From the NCBI GenBank assembly GCA_002305955.1, contig DBRH01000074.1:1-39104 (forward strand): 39,104 nt of DNA, in the 5' to 3' direction. This DNA comes from Kosmotogaceae bacterium UBA1373 (lineage in GTDB: Bacteria; Thermotogota; Thermotogae; Petrotogales; Kosmotogaceae). Made by a program: the position numbers and the translations under genes. The notes beneath the pieces were generated by a model, which saw only the letters and a program-made list of their open reading frames with translations, was not told where the DNA came from and did no database searches. Of the stretch, positions 31,755-39,104 are shown piece by piece; the first letter of the stretch is position 1; the number at the start of each line of letters is the position of its first letter.

Positions 31755-32810
31755 ATGGCCGAAAAAGTGATGGTCAAGGGAAACGAAGCGATGGCCGAGG
31801 CCGCCGTAAGGGCCGGTTGCCGCATTTATTTTGGATATCCCATAACCCCCCAGTCCGAGTTCATCGAATATATGGCCCGTAGAATGCCACAGATTGAGGG
31901 TGTATTCCTGCAATCCGAGAGCGAGGTCGCGGCCGTCAACATGGTTTACGGGGCTGCCTGCACCGGGAACCGGGTGATGACATCCACTTCCAGTCCCGGT
32001 TTTAGTTTGATGCAGGAGGGGGTTTCCTACATAGCCGGAGCCATGCTTCCGGCAGTGTTCGTGAACGTCGTGAGGGGAGGTCCGGGGCTGGGAGATATAC
32101 AACCGGCCCAGAGCGACTACTTCCAGGCAACCAAGGGAGGTGCCCATGGCGATTACCACCTTATAGTCCTCGCGCCCGGCAGTATTCAGGAGTCCGTAGA
32201 TCTCATGGAAGACGCCTTCAGAATGGCCGACGAATACCGCATGCCCGTGCTTATTCTGGCCGACGGTATGCTCGGACAGATGATGGAACCGGTCGAGTTC
32301 CCGGAGTTCGTCAAACTGGAAGGGATAAACGACCATTCTGCCTGGGCACTTCGGGGAGCGACAGGGCGCGAAGCCAACAAGGTTACTTCTTTCGACATCG
32401 ATCCCGTGAACCTGGAAAAGATGAATATATTTATTCAAGAAATTTATAAAAGAATTAAGGCAAAAGAGGTACGGTACGAGACGATCGGCCTCGAGGATGC
32501 CGAGTATATGCTCGTAGGTTACGGAACTATGGGAAGAATCCTCGGCAGCGTAGTGAAGCTGGCCCGAAGTAAAGGCATCAAAGTCGGTCTCTTCAGACCG
32601 ATCACGCTCTGGCCCTTCCCTTACGCCGAGCTGAAAAAAGCTGCCGAAGGTGTTAAAACGATCCTCACCGTCGAGATGTCAATGGGACAGATGGTGGAAG
32701 ACGTCAGGCTCGCCGTCGAAGGTTCCGTCCCCGTTCAGTTCTACGGAAGGACCGGTGGAATGGTTCCGACGCCCGACGAAGTTCTCGCAGAGCTACTTAA
32801 GCATGTATGA
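31755..32810 (+). CDS. korA: 2-oxoacid:ferredoxin oxidoreductase, alpha subunit
   Basis: The 351-residue subunit has the pyrimidine-binding domain (~1-200: GNEAMAEAAVRAGCRIYFGYPITPQSEFIEYMA, FLQSESEVAAVNMVYGAACTG, TSTSSPGFSLMQEG) and a transketolase C-terminal-like domain (~250-345: LVGYGTMGRIL, KVGLFRPITLWPFP, VEMSMGQMVEDVRLAV). The YPITPQSE box with TSTSSPGFSLMQE is the family signature for the 2-oxoacid site. Substrate type (2-oxoglutarate, branched-chain or aromatic) cannot be told by sequence alone; the butyrate-kinase neighbours favour branched-chain or aryl 2-oxoacids. Confidence 0.93.
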   Translation: MAEKVMVKGNEAMAEAAVRAGCRIYFGYPITPQSEFIEYMARRMPQIEGVFLQSESEVAAVNMVYGAACTGNRVMTSTSSPGFSLMQEGVSYIAGAMLPAVFVNVVRGGPGLGDIQPAQSDYFQATKGGAHGDYHLIVLAPGSIQESVDLMEDAFRMADEYRMPVLILADGMLGQMMEPVEFPEFVKLEGINDHSAWALRGATGREANKVTSFDIDPVNLEKMNIFIQEIYKRIKAKEVRYETIGLEDAEYMLVGYGTMGRILGSVVKLARSKGIKVGLFRPITLWPFPYAELKKAAEGVKTILTVEMSMGQMVEDVRLAVEGSVPVQFYGRTGGMVPTPDEVLAELLKHV

Positions 32811-32819
32811 GGTGATGAT

Positions 32820-33572
32820 ATGACTGAAGCGACTTACAAGAGACCGGAATCACTTGCCAAAAGAGAGTTCTCCTACTGTCCGGGATGCCATCACGGTATA
32901 ATACACCGCCTTGTAGCCGAGACAATAGACGAATTGAGCATAAGAGAAAAGACGTTGATGGTCGCACCGGTGGGCTGCTCTGTCTTTGCATACGAATTTT
33001 TCGACGTTGACGGTACGGTTGCGCCACACGGAAGGGCGCCGGCGGTAGCCACCGGAATGAAACGCTCGTTGCCCGATAGAGTGGTCTTCACCTACCAGGG
33101 CGACGGTGACCTTGCCGCCATTGGAACGGCCGAAATAGTTCACGCCGCCAACAGGGGAGAGAAGATAACGACTATCTTCGTCAACAACGCGATCTACGGA
33201 ATGACAGGCGGCCAGATGGCTCCCACCACTCTGCTGGGGATGAAGACCACCACTTCCCCGTACGGTAGAAAATCCGAAACCGAAGGCTTCCCGCTTCACG
33301 TGTCGGAGCTGCTAAAGGAAACGGCCGGAATAGTTTATCTCGAAAGAGTTGCGGTAAGCTCTCCACAGGAAGTGAGAAAGGCAAAAGCGGCGATAAAGAA
33401 GGCCTTCACAGTTCAGCTCAAGGGCCTGGGCTTCGCGATGGTCGAGGTGCTTTCCACCTGTCCGACGAACTGGGGTTTGAGTCCGGTCGAATCGATAAAA
33501 TGGTTGAACGAAAATATGAAAAAGGAATACCCTCTCGGCGTTTTTGTCGATAAGGTCGGTGATCTGAAATGA
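32820..33572 (+). CDS. korB: 2-oxoacid:ferredoxin oxidoreductase, beta (thiamine diphosphate) subunit
   Basis: The 250-residue protein has YCPGCHHGIIHR and VGCSVF near the N-terminus, whose Cys residues could ligate the cluster near TPP. APHGRAPAVATGMK follows, then the TPP/Mg motif QGDGDLAAIGTAEIVHAANRGE continuing to NNAIYGMTGGQMAPTT. It binds the coenzyme and closes the active site with the alpha subunit. GAGGTGAT precedes the ATG. It overlaps the gamma gene by 4 nt (ATGA). Confidence 0.94.
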   Translation: MTEATYKRPESLAKREFSYCPGCHHGIIHRLVAETIDELSIREKTLMVAPVGCSVFAYEFFDVDGTVAPHGRAPAVATGMKRSLPDRVVFTYQGDGDLAAIGTAEIVHAANRGEKITTIFVNNAIYGMTGGQMAPTTLLGMKTTTSPYGRKSETEGFPLHVSELLKETAGIVYLERVAVSSPQEVRKAKAAIKKAFTVQLKGLGFAMVEVLSTCPTNWGLSPVESIKWLNENMKKEYPLGVFVDKVGDLK

Positions 33573-34111
33573 AAGAACATCTTCTGGTGGCTGCCGGATT
33601 CGGAGGACAGGGAGTGATGCTCCTGGGTCAGGTTATAGCGACGGCCGGCATGTTCGATGGAAAGTACACCACATGGCTTCCCTCCTACGGTCCCGAGATG
33701 AGGGGAGGAACGGCCAACTGCACGGTAGTGATAAACGACGAACCGATAGGTTCCCCGATAACCGAGAGTCCCAACGAGCTGATCGTGATGAATATCCCCT
33801 CGCTGACAAAGTTCGAGAAGCAGATACAGCCAGGTGGAGTCATGGTAATCAACACGTCGGTTGTAGACAGAGAATCAACTAGAAAGGACATAGAAATCTT
33901 CAAGATCGATGCCGGTGCCGTGGCCGAAAGACTTGGAAACATGAAAGTGGCCAACATGGTGATCCTTGGAGCCTATATCGCAAAGACCGGCGCCGTTACG
34001 CTCGAGGGTGTGAGAAAAGCCTTCGAGAAGAAGCTCACAGGCGAGAAAGCAGACCTCATAGATCTCAACATCCAGGCGGTCAAGGCCGGAATGGAAGCCG
34101 TCGGACAGTAA
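33569..34111 (+). CDS. korC: 2-oxoacid:ferredoxin oxidoreductase, gamma subunit
   Basis: The 180-residue subunit has the N-terminal AAGFGGQGVMLLGQVIATAGM, WLPSYGPEMRGGTANCTVVI and IGSPITESPNELIVMN, the CoA-side domain that receives the acyl group. The C-terminal half shows MVILGAYIAKTGAVTLEGVRKAFEKKL. All are typical of the KorC/VorC family. It is the last gene of the nine-gene operon and is followed by a strong terminator. Confidence 0.94.
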   Translation: MKEHLLVAAGFGGQGVMLLGQVIATAGMFDGKYTTWLPSYGPEMRGGTANCTVVINDEPIGSPITESPNELIVMNIPSLTKFEKQIQPGGVMVINTSVVDRESTRKDIEIFKIDAGAVAERLGNMKVANMVILGAYIAKTGAVTLEGVRKAFEKKLTGEKADLIDLNIQAVKAGMEAVGQ

Positions 34112-34143
34112 GGGCGACGGCTCCGGTACCTCCTTGCTATTTC

Positions 34144-34182
34144 CCGGCAGCGGGCGCTCACCCGTCCGCCGCCGGTTTCTTT
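34144..34182 (+). terminator. Rho-independent terminator of the fermentation operon
   Basis: CCGGC-A-GCGGGCG (34144-34156) pairs with CGTCCGC-C-GCCGG (34163-34175) with one A-C mismatch and one G-U pair around a 6-nt loop, followed by TTTCTTTAAAA. Confidence 0.88.
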
Positions 34183-34214
34183 AAAAATGTTTGTGGAGTT
34201 TCGGGGTGATGAGG

Positions 34215-34544
34215 ATGGAAGAGAAAGAGACGTCCATTTACAGAAGGATCTATGAAACAGTCAAGATGATACCTTCAGGGAAAGTTGCCACTTACGGGCA
34301 GATAGCCAGGATCGTCGGGAGTTGCACGGCCATAATGGTGGGATACGCCATGGCCGGAGTTAGCGACCCGGAAGTTCCCTGGCAGCGTGTGATAAACTCC
34401 AAAGGCAAGATCAGCATACGCGATCATGCCGGTTACTCTCTCCAGAAAGCCATTCTGGAGCGCGAAGGCATCGAATTCGACGAGAGCGATACTGTCGATC
34501 TTTCCGTGTACGGCTGGCGGGGGCCCGAACTCTATCTTTTTTGA
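34215..34544 (+). CDS. Alkyltransferase-like protein (MGMT fold without acceptor cysteine)
   Basis: ATG 34215 has GGGGTGAT 7 nt upstream; ATG 34209 is an alternative. The ~109-residue single domain matches the DNA-binding half of O6-alkylguanine methyltransferases: YETVKMIPSGKVATYGQIARIVG is the helix-turn-helix, and PWQRVINSKGKIS stands where active enzymes have PCHRV. The methyl-accepting Cys is replaced by Trp and the next His by Gln, so it cannot be a suicide methyltransferase. Proteins of this type (ATL) bind alkylated guanine and hand it to nucleotide excision repair. The last 13 nt overlap the convergent lipoprotein gene. Confidence 0.9.
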   Translation: MEEKETSIYRRIYETVKMIPSGKVATYGQIARIVGSCTAIMVGYAMAGVSDPEVPWQRVINSKGKISIRDHAGYSLQKAILEREGIEFDESDTVDLSVYGWRGPELYLF

Positions 34545-35878
34545 AGCACATTTATCTCGAGGGTATGGCTCTTCTCGACCGGCTGTCCTTCGAAAAGCCC
34601 GTGAAACCTGAAGGTCACTTCATAAACCCCGGCCCGAGGAGGAGTCCAGCTGTAGATGCAGTGATCTCCCTTTGCAATCAGGGTTCCGGGCGAATCGACC
34701 AGTTCGACCCCGGCCGTTGATCGCCAGACCCAGGCAAATTCTGGAACGTACCATGCGGTCGATCCTACGTACTGCCAGTCGGCCAGCAGGGCATTGACCC
34801 TGAATTCTACAGTGTTGCCTTCGTATTCGCTGATCGAGGGAATCGCGATAGTTCTGCAGAACTCCTCGAAGGAGTTGAGGTAGAACCAGTCGTCCCAAAA
34901 AGGCACTATGTTCGCTCCAGCGCTTTCGTAAGCCTTTTCGACTATGCCTACGCAAGAGTAAAGGTCCCTCTTTGTGAAGGGGAGATCCCTGTAACCCGAC
35001 CAGGCCAGACCGACCGACCAGAGGGCACCGTTATCGGCGGTTCTGTAGAGGTACCTCGAGATCTTCCTTCTTTGCTCATCTGTGAGCTCTCCAGCGTATC
35101 TTCTGGGGCCGGTGAAGGCCGGGGCCCAGTATTTCAACCATCGTGAAGCGTATGTGTCGTAGTTGAAAAGGTTGACGTATCTCGAACCGTCAAGATCGTT
35201 GGGAAAGACGAAGACTCCCTCTTCGATGAGGTTGAAACCGTGGGTCTGGTAGGGATAGGAATCGGCGAAGGTCACGCCGTCGTTGGAGCCGTAGTTTTCA
35301 TTCGACATGGCCGTCTCTCTATCGACTCCGAGGTATATTCCCGAGTGTGAGGGGAGCCAGTTCGGCCCTATGTGGTACAGCAGATCTCCTTCGAGAAGGT
35401 ACTTGCCTGGCAGATGCTGTGCGAAGTAAAGAGCGTCGGCCCAGCTTATTAGCAGGCAGTAGGGAAGTTGCGTGAACCTCACCACGGTTTCCAGAGCATC
35501 GCGGCTCACGGCGATCTCGCAACCGGAATCGGCCGGCGAGAAGGTACCGTCTCTAAGCAGAGGCTGCACCATCAGCACCTGTGACACTCCCGCTCCAAGC
35601 AACTCATGAGAGAGCTCCATGATCATTCCTGAAAGGGGGCTGCCATCCTCGAAGATCAGCAAAAGACTGTCTCCGGAGGGCCTCTGAACCGCATAGGCTA
35701 ACGTTCCTGTTTTCTCCGTGTCCTTCAGAGATAGCTTTACGCCGGGAACGATCTCCAGAAAAGGCTCCCGCGGCGAGAAAGTGAACCTGAGGTATCTAAG
35801 CGGGGTCGAGGGGAGCCTGAAGCATGAAGAAATCAGGAAAACCACTATAAGTATTATGAAGAACGGTAACCTTCTCAT
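34532..35878 (-). CDS. Lipoprotein with permuted NlpC/P60 (papain-like) layout and C-terminal Ig-like domain
   Basis: The 448-residue protein starts ATG 35878. A lipobox-like LISSC puts the lipidated Cys at residue 19. The middle has GDLLYH...SHSGIYLG (164-184, His178) followed much later by YSCVGIVEKAYESAG (307-321, Cys309). This His-before-Cys order with GDL and H-x-GIYxG is that of circularly permuted NlpC/P60 (YiiX-type) hydrolases, so the catalytic pair would be Cys309/His178; this is inference by motif. The last ~90 residues (YSWTPPRAGVYEVTFRFHG) look Ig-like. It probably acts on envelope peptides or amides. It is divergent from murJ by 90 bp. Confidence 0.7.
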   Translation of the reverse strand: MRRLPFFIILIVVFLISSCFRLPSTPLRYLRFTFSPREPFLEIVPGVKLSLKDTEKTGTLAYAVQRPSGDSLLLIFEDGSPLSGMIMELSHELLGAGVSQVLMVQPLLRDGTFSPADSGCEIAVSRDALETVVRFTQLPYCLLISWADALYFAQHLPGKYLLEGDLLYHIGPNWLPSHSGIYLGVDRETAMSNENYGSNDGVTFADSYPYQTHGFNLIEEGVFVFPNDLDGSRYVNLFNYDTYASRWLKYWAPAFTGPRRYAGELTDEQRRKISRYLYRTADNGALWSVGLAWSGYRDLPFTKRDLYSCVGIVEKAYESAGANIVPFWDDWFYLNSFEEFCRTIAIPSISEYEGNTVEFRVNALLADWQYVGSTAWYVPEFAWVWRSTAGVELVDSPGTLIAKGDHCIYSWTPPRAGVYEVTFRFHGLFEGQPVEKSHTLEINVLQKR

Positions 35879-35968
35879 CGGCCGTGAACCTCCCGCTGAA
35901 ATTCTAGCATTCCTGCAGGAAAGAAAGCGATAACTATCATATACTTGTTAGGGAGATCGGAGGAAAGC

Positions 35969-37462
35969 ATGCGAAGAATATCTAGATCCAGCTCAGTTGC
36001 CGTTGGAACGCTGGCCATACTCACATTCTCAATCATATCGAAGGGGATGGGTTTTTTCAGAGAGATGCTCATCGCCGGTCTTTTCGGAACTTCTGGCAAT
36101 CTCGACGCCGTGTTCATCGCCATGACTCCAGCCACCACTCTCTCCAGCATAGTCGCCGGAGCCCTGGCTTCGATCTTCGTACCCATCTATCACTCTATAA
36201 GGAACGAAGATCCCCTTCGATCGAAAAAATACGCCGGTGCCGTGTTTTTGGCGGGAAGCGCTGTCTTTCTCTCCATGGGCATAGTTTTTTTGCTGATACC
36301 CGATCTGGTGATAAGACTCTTCGCTCCTGGCTTTTCTGAGGAAACCATCGCTTACGCCGCCAGGAAGCTGAGATTCCTTTCGATATATCCGCTCATAGGC
36401 GGGCTGGAAAACCTTCTGGGAACTCTTTTGAAGGCAAGCAGGAGATTCATTCAGTTCGGTATCTCCCAATTGATCTTCAACGTTGTGGCCATACCGGTTA
36501 TCCTCTTCACCTCTCCCTTTCTCTCGGAAGCCTCGTATATACTGGCGTGGATCGTCGGAAACGCCCTGACGGTTTTGCTCTACGCTCTCCAGTCTAGGGA
36601 TCTCTTCGTGTTGAAGTTTGACAGGGGCACCAGAATAGTCGAGACGCTCACCCTTTCTCTGCCTTTGGTCCTCTCTGGCAGTCTGAGCCTGATAAATGGA
36701 ATGGTCGATAAAGCCTTCGTCTCTCTGCTTCCGCCCGGGAGGGTCTCGTCTCTCCAGTATGCGCACACGCTTTTAGGACTGATCACGTTCGTTGTTACGG
36801 CCTTTTTGATGACTTCCTACACCGAGCTCTCGGAATTCATCGTATCCGGAGAGCGTGAAAAGACACGTGAGAGGTTGCGAAAAACCGTCACGAGCTCGCT
36901 TAACATTGCCCTGCCTCTGGCGGTATGGGTGATATCGATGGCCGAACCTCTGGTGAGATTCATATACCAGCGTGGAGAGTTCGACGCCGATTCGACGAGG
37001 CTCGTCAGCATGGCCCTGATAGGGTACGGCGCGCTCATAGTTATTTCACCGGTATCGTACACCTGTTCCAGCTACTTCATAGCCCGGAGGAAGGTTCGCT
37101 TCATAACCCTTATATCTTTTATATCCATCATGCTCAACGTTCTCTTCGACTGGTTGCTGCTGGAACCTCTAGGCCACGCAGGCATAGCCGCCAGCACTTC
37201 GCTCGTTTCACTGAATTCGACGGTGATTTACAACCTCCTGATAAGAAAGGAAGGGATGAATTTCATGCCCTTCAGGAGGATCATGCTGCTCTTGACTTGC
37301 GCGGTGTCTCTCTATCTTTTTGTCTTCGCCTTGAAGTATTTTTCCACCACCCTGCTCTGGCTTCTGCTGGGGAACGTTATTTTCTTCGCGTTCTTTCTGT
37401 TCAGCGCACGGAGCGAGATTGTTGCCGGTCTTTCCCGGGTTCGCTCGATGAAGCGTTCATGA
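35969..37462 (+). CDS. murJ: Lipid II flippase MurJ (MviN family)
   Basis: Moves lipid II across the inner membrane for peptidoglycan assembly. ATG 35969 has GGAGGA 4-6 nt upstream; an ATG 24 nt earlier has no site. The 497-residue length and ~14 hydrophobic segments fit MurJ. Family text includes GFFREMLIAGLFGTSGNLDAVFIA near the N-terminus, the central cavity Arg/Asp-containing helices, LINGMVDKAFVSLLPPGRVSSLQYA, and FIYQRGEFDADSTRLVS. A near-perfect GC hairpin (37474-37497) follows without a T-run before the next gene. Confidence 0.93.
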   Translation: MRRISRSSSVAVGTLAILTFSIISKGMGFFREMLIAGLFGTSGNLDAVFIAMTPATTLSSIVAGALASIFVPIYHSIRNEDPLRSKKYAGAVFLAGSAVFLSMGIVFLLIPDLVIRLFAPGFSEETIAYAARKLRFLSIYPLIGGLENLLGTLLKASRRFIQFGISQLIFNVVAIPVILFTSPFLSEASYILAWIVGNALTVLLYALQSRDLFVLKFDRGTRIVETLTLSLPLVLSGSLSLINGMVDKAFVSLLPPGRVSSLQYAHTLLGLITFVVTAFLMTSYTELSEFIVSGEREKTRERLRKTVTSSLNIALPLAVWVISMAEPLVRFIYQRGEFDADSTRLVSMALIGYGALIVISPVSYTCSSYFIARRKVRFITLISFISIMLNVLFDWLLLEPLGHAGIAASTSLVSLNSTVIYNLLIRKEGMNFMPFRRIMLLLTCAVSLYLFVFALKYFSTTLLWLLLGNVIFFAFFLFSARSEIVAGLSRVRSMKRS

Positions 37463-37473
37463 GCTTTGAAATT

Positions 37474-37497
37474 GCCGCCCCTTTCGAAAACGGCGGC
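37474..37497 (+). other. Intercistronic hairpin between murJ and the flavoprotein gene
   Basis: GCCGCC (37474-37479) and GGCGGC (37492-37497) form a 6-bp all-GC stem around a 12-nt loop, with no T-run. It may tune read-through from murJ into the next gene or protect an RNA end. Confidence 0.45.
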
Positions 37498-37521
37498 CAG
37501 ACACGATAGGAGGTCTTTAAA

Positions 37522-38754
37522 TTGAGAAATATACTGGTTATAGGCGCCGGCCCGGCCGGCCTCTTCACTGCCATAAGCTGCACGACCGAGGGTAGAAACG
37601 TCACCGTACTCGATAAGAACGACTCGCCCGGTAAAAAGCTTCTGATGACGGGATCGGGACAGTGCAATCTCACCAATTCTGAGGCTCCGAAGGCGATGCT
37701 GAAGCATTACTTCGGGATCGAAGCGCAAAGGTTTCTGAAGCCTGCCCTGATGGCTTTCGACAGTTCAAGACTGATCGAATTCTTTCAAAAGAGAGGGCTG
37801 AAGATGACCGTTAGAGACGATGGAAAGGTCTTTCCCGTAACCCTCAGCGCCAGGGATGTGCTGGAAGTGCTCCTGGCAGAGTGTGAAAAGCAGGGTATAG
37901 TCATCCAGTGCAATTGCCGGGTTGCTTCCGTCGATAGAGACGACGACGGGACCTTTCTGGTCAAGACCCCGGGTGGAGATCTTCAGGCCAACTATCTGGC
38001 CATAACGACCGGCGGCAAGAGCTACCCCTACACCGGCTCATCAGGTGACGGTTACCTCTTTGCGCAAAAGATGGGGCACACGACGCAGGAGCCGAGGCCT
38101 GCGCTGGCGGCCGTATATATAGACGATTTTCCCTTCTCGGATCTCTCAGGCATCTCCATAAAGCGGGCAGAGGTCTCACTCTGGAGAAACGGCGGCAAGA
38201 TAGCCGAAAGGAGAGAGGATCTCCTGCTGACCCACACGGGACTGTCCGGTCCATCCATTCTGCATCTCTCAAGAGAGATACTCCCGGGTGACACTCTGCT
38301 TATCAATCTCGCCGGCTGGAAGAGGGAAGATGCCGACAGGCTGCTGCTGGAGAAATTGACCGCCAACGGCAAGAAGAACGTCAAGAATATCCTCGCCGAT
38401 CTCGACCTTCCGGAGAGGTTGACCGAAAAGCTGGTGGAACTCTCTGGAGCAGCGGCGAGAACGGGAGCGGAGATAAAGAAGCAGGAGAGGAAGGAACTGG
38501 AGAGACTCCTAACCGGTCTCGAAATGAAAGTGTCCAGGACCGGGGACTTTCTAACCGCCATGATGACGAGGGGAGGGATTTCAATCCCGGAGGTTAACTC
38601 CAGGAGCATGGAATCGCGTCTGGTTCCCAGCCTCTTCTTCGCCGGCGAGGTTCTCGACTTCGACGGAGAGACTGGTGGTTACAACCTCCAGGCGGCTTTC
38701 TCGACCGGCTATCTTGCCGGAAACTCGATTCGAGTGAAATCGGAGAGGCCTTGA
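37522..38754 (+). CDS. BaiN/HI0933-family FAD-dependent oxidoreductase
   Basis: The 410-residue protein starts at TTG 37522 with GGAGGT 7-8 nt upstream. The N-terminal Rossmann motif is VIGAGPAGLFTAISC, followed by LDKNDSPGKKLLMTGSGQCNLTN, the family's own signature. The middle shows ITTGGKSYPYTGSSGDGY and LLLTHTGLSGPSILHLS, and the C-terminal FAD block is FFAGEVLDFDGETGGYNLQAAFSTGYLAG. Members include the bile-acid BaiN and HI0933; the physiological substrate in most bacteria is unknown. It probably shares a transcript with murJ (59-nt gap), a link without known biochemical logic. Confidence 0.9.
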   Translation: MRNILVIGAGPAGLFTAISCTTEGRNVTVLDKNDSPGKKLLMTGSGQCNLTNSEAPKAMLKHYFGIEAQRFLKPALMAFDSSRLIEFFQKRGLKMTVRDDGKVFPVTLSARDVLEVLLAECEKQGIVIQCNCRVASVDRDDDGTFLVKTPGGDLQANYLAITTGGKSYPYTGSSGDGYLFAQKMGHTTQEPRPALAAVYIDDFPFSDLSGISIKRAEVSLWRNGGKIAERREDLLLTHTGLSGPSILHLSREILPGDTLLINLAGWKREDADRLLLEKLTANGKKNVKNILADLDLPERLTEKLVELSGAAARTGAEIKKQERKELERLLTGLEMKVSRTGDFLTAMMTRGGISIPEVNSRSMESRLVPSLFFAGEVLDFDGETGGYNLQAAFSTGYLAGNSIRVKSERP

Positions 38755-38785
38755 ATGTGCCAGGGGAGGAGATAGGCCGAAATGT

Positions 38786-38816
38786 AAAAAAAATTGCTGC
38801 CCCTTTCGAGGGCAGC
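38786..38816 (-). terminator. Rho-independent terminator for the minus-strand transporter gene
   Basis: On the minus strand GCTGCCC (38816-38810) pairs with GGGCAGC (38802-38796) around a 7-nt loop, followed by AATTTTTTTT. It lies 101 nt past the stop of the gene at 38917. Confidence 0.85.
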
Positions 38817-38916
38817 GAAGCGGTCTGAGGGTTACTTCAGCATCTTTATTATACAACTTTTTTCCCCAGAATCAAAATCGAAAATCCATTCGGTATAAAA
38901 ATTTTCCAGATCGCTT

Positions 38917-39104
38917 TTATTTCACACTTTCCATGGTTTTCGCCACTTCCTGCATCCTCGTGTGCAACCTGGTGATATCCCGCGGGAAGGTCAAAGCTGC
39001 GACGAGAAGAACAAGACCACAGGGCAACCAGAAAAGGGCCGAAGCGTTCATGGCTACGCCCAGAGAACCGACGGCCGTGGCGAGAGTGCCGGCGAAGAAT
39101 TGAC
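38917..39104 (-). CDS. C-terminal end of a probable MFS-type transporter (5' truncated by window)
   Basis: The minus-strand frame is open from the right edge to TAA at 38917-38919, giving 62 codons including the stop. The visible tail has two hydrophobic segments (QFFAGTLATAVGSLGVAM and ALFWLPCGLVLLVAALTF) and a short charged cytosolic end (RDITRLHTRMQEVAKTMESVK). This pattern fits the last two helices and tail of a major facilitator transporter. The family call is tentative because the signature loops lie outside the window. Confidence 0.6.
   Translation of the reverse strand, partial: QFFAGTLATAVGSLGVAMNASALFWLPCGLVLLVAALTFPRDITRLHTRMQEVAKTMESVK

Noticed and set aside
31485..32438. 317-codon minus-strand frame opposite korD/korA
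   Set aside because: His/Gly-rich composition is that expected from reading codons of a conserved gene backwards; no start signal or family.
36029..36766. 245-codon minus-strand frame inside murJ
   Set aside because: Highly charged complement of hydrophobic MurJ codons, a typical antisense artefact.
1..39104. Search by eye for CRISPR arrays, tRNAs, transposases and prophage genes
   Set aside because: No regularly spaced direct repeats, no cloverleaf-like segment and no mobile-element protein motif was seen; a weak or divergent tRNA-like sequence could still be missed without a scan.

Overview
The window looks like chromosomal DNA from an anaerobic, moderately GC-rich member of the Thermotogota, most like Mesotoga or Kosmotoga. 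The case rests on gene content: a two-kinase butyrate kinase/phosphate butyryltransferase cluster beside a four-subunit 2-oxoacid:ferredoxin oxidoreductase, a glmU-prs-L25-pth block, a MOFRL-type glycerate kinase, small signal-peptide proteins and a beta-rich candidate outer-envelope (toga) protein. The genus is inferred from memory of these families, not from a search. No rRNA, tRNA, CRISPR array, transposase, integrase or phage gene was seen.

Layout. 1-3084: the 3' end of an M14-type carboxypeptidase with a very strong terminator, a MerR/GyrI regulator behind a classic 19-bp-spacer MerR promoter, about 400 bp of hairpin-rich non-coding DNA, then a DUF3795-DUF7000 pair. 3136-8718: CorA (minus), an exported transglutaminase-like protein, a membrane-anchored molybdopterin oxidoreductase, an ArsR-type winged-helix regulator (minus) and a DegV lipid-binding protein (minus). 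8719-12466: an AT-rich spacer, a 36-codon candidate small protein, then ugpB-ugpA-ugpE, a glycerol-3-phosphate-type ABC importer without its ATPase. 12553-17550: a SAM methyltransferase coupled to a coiled-coil membrane protein, an SDR dehydrogenase, a DUF438/hemerythrin/PAS protein and an aldo/keto reductase with ferredoxin-type clusters.

17584-21167 is the housekeeping operon glmU-prs-rplY-pth (cell-wall precursor, PRPP, ribosomal L25, peptidyl-tRNA hydrolase). 21224-24050 (minus) holds glycerate 2-kinase and two distantly paralogous small exported proteins flanking an anchored protein. 24314-26370 (plus) has a deoxynucleoside kinase and a 460-residue exported beta-rich protein.

26579-34111 is the metabolic centrepiece, nine tightly packed genes: aminotransferase, butyrate kinase, phosphate butyryltransferase, second butyrate kinase, P-loop ATPase of unknown role, ferredoxin (delta), alpha, beta and gamma subunits of a 2-oxoacid:ferredoxin oxidoreductase. 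Read as a pathway: amino acid to 2-oxoacid to acyl-CoA plus reduced ferredoxin, then acyl-phosphate, then free acid plus ATP. This is substrate-level energy conservation from amino acids. The operon is preceded by a dyad and a terminator-like hairpin. 34144-39104: operon terminator, an alkyltransferase-like protein lacking the methyl-accepting Cys, a lipoprotein with a circularly permuted papain-like layout (minus), murJ, a BaiN/HI0933-type flavoprotein and the 3' end of a probable MFS transporter (minus).
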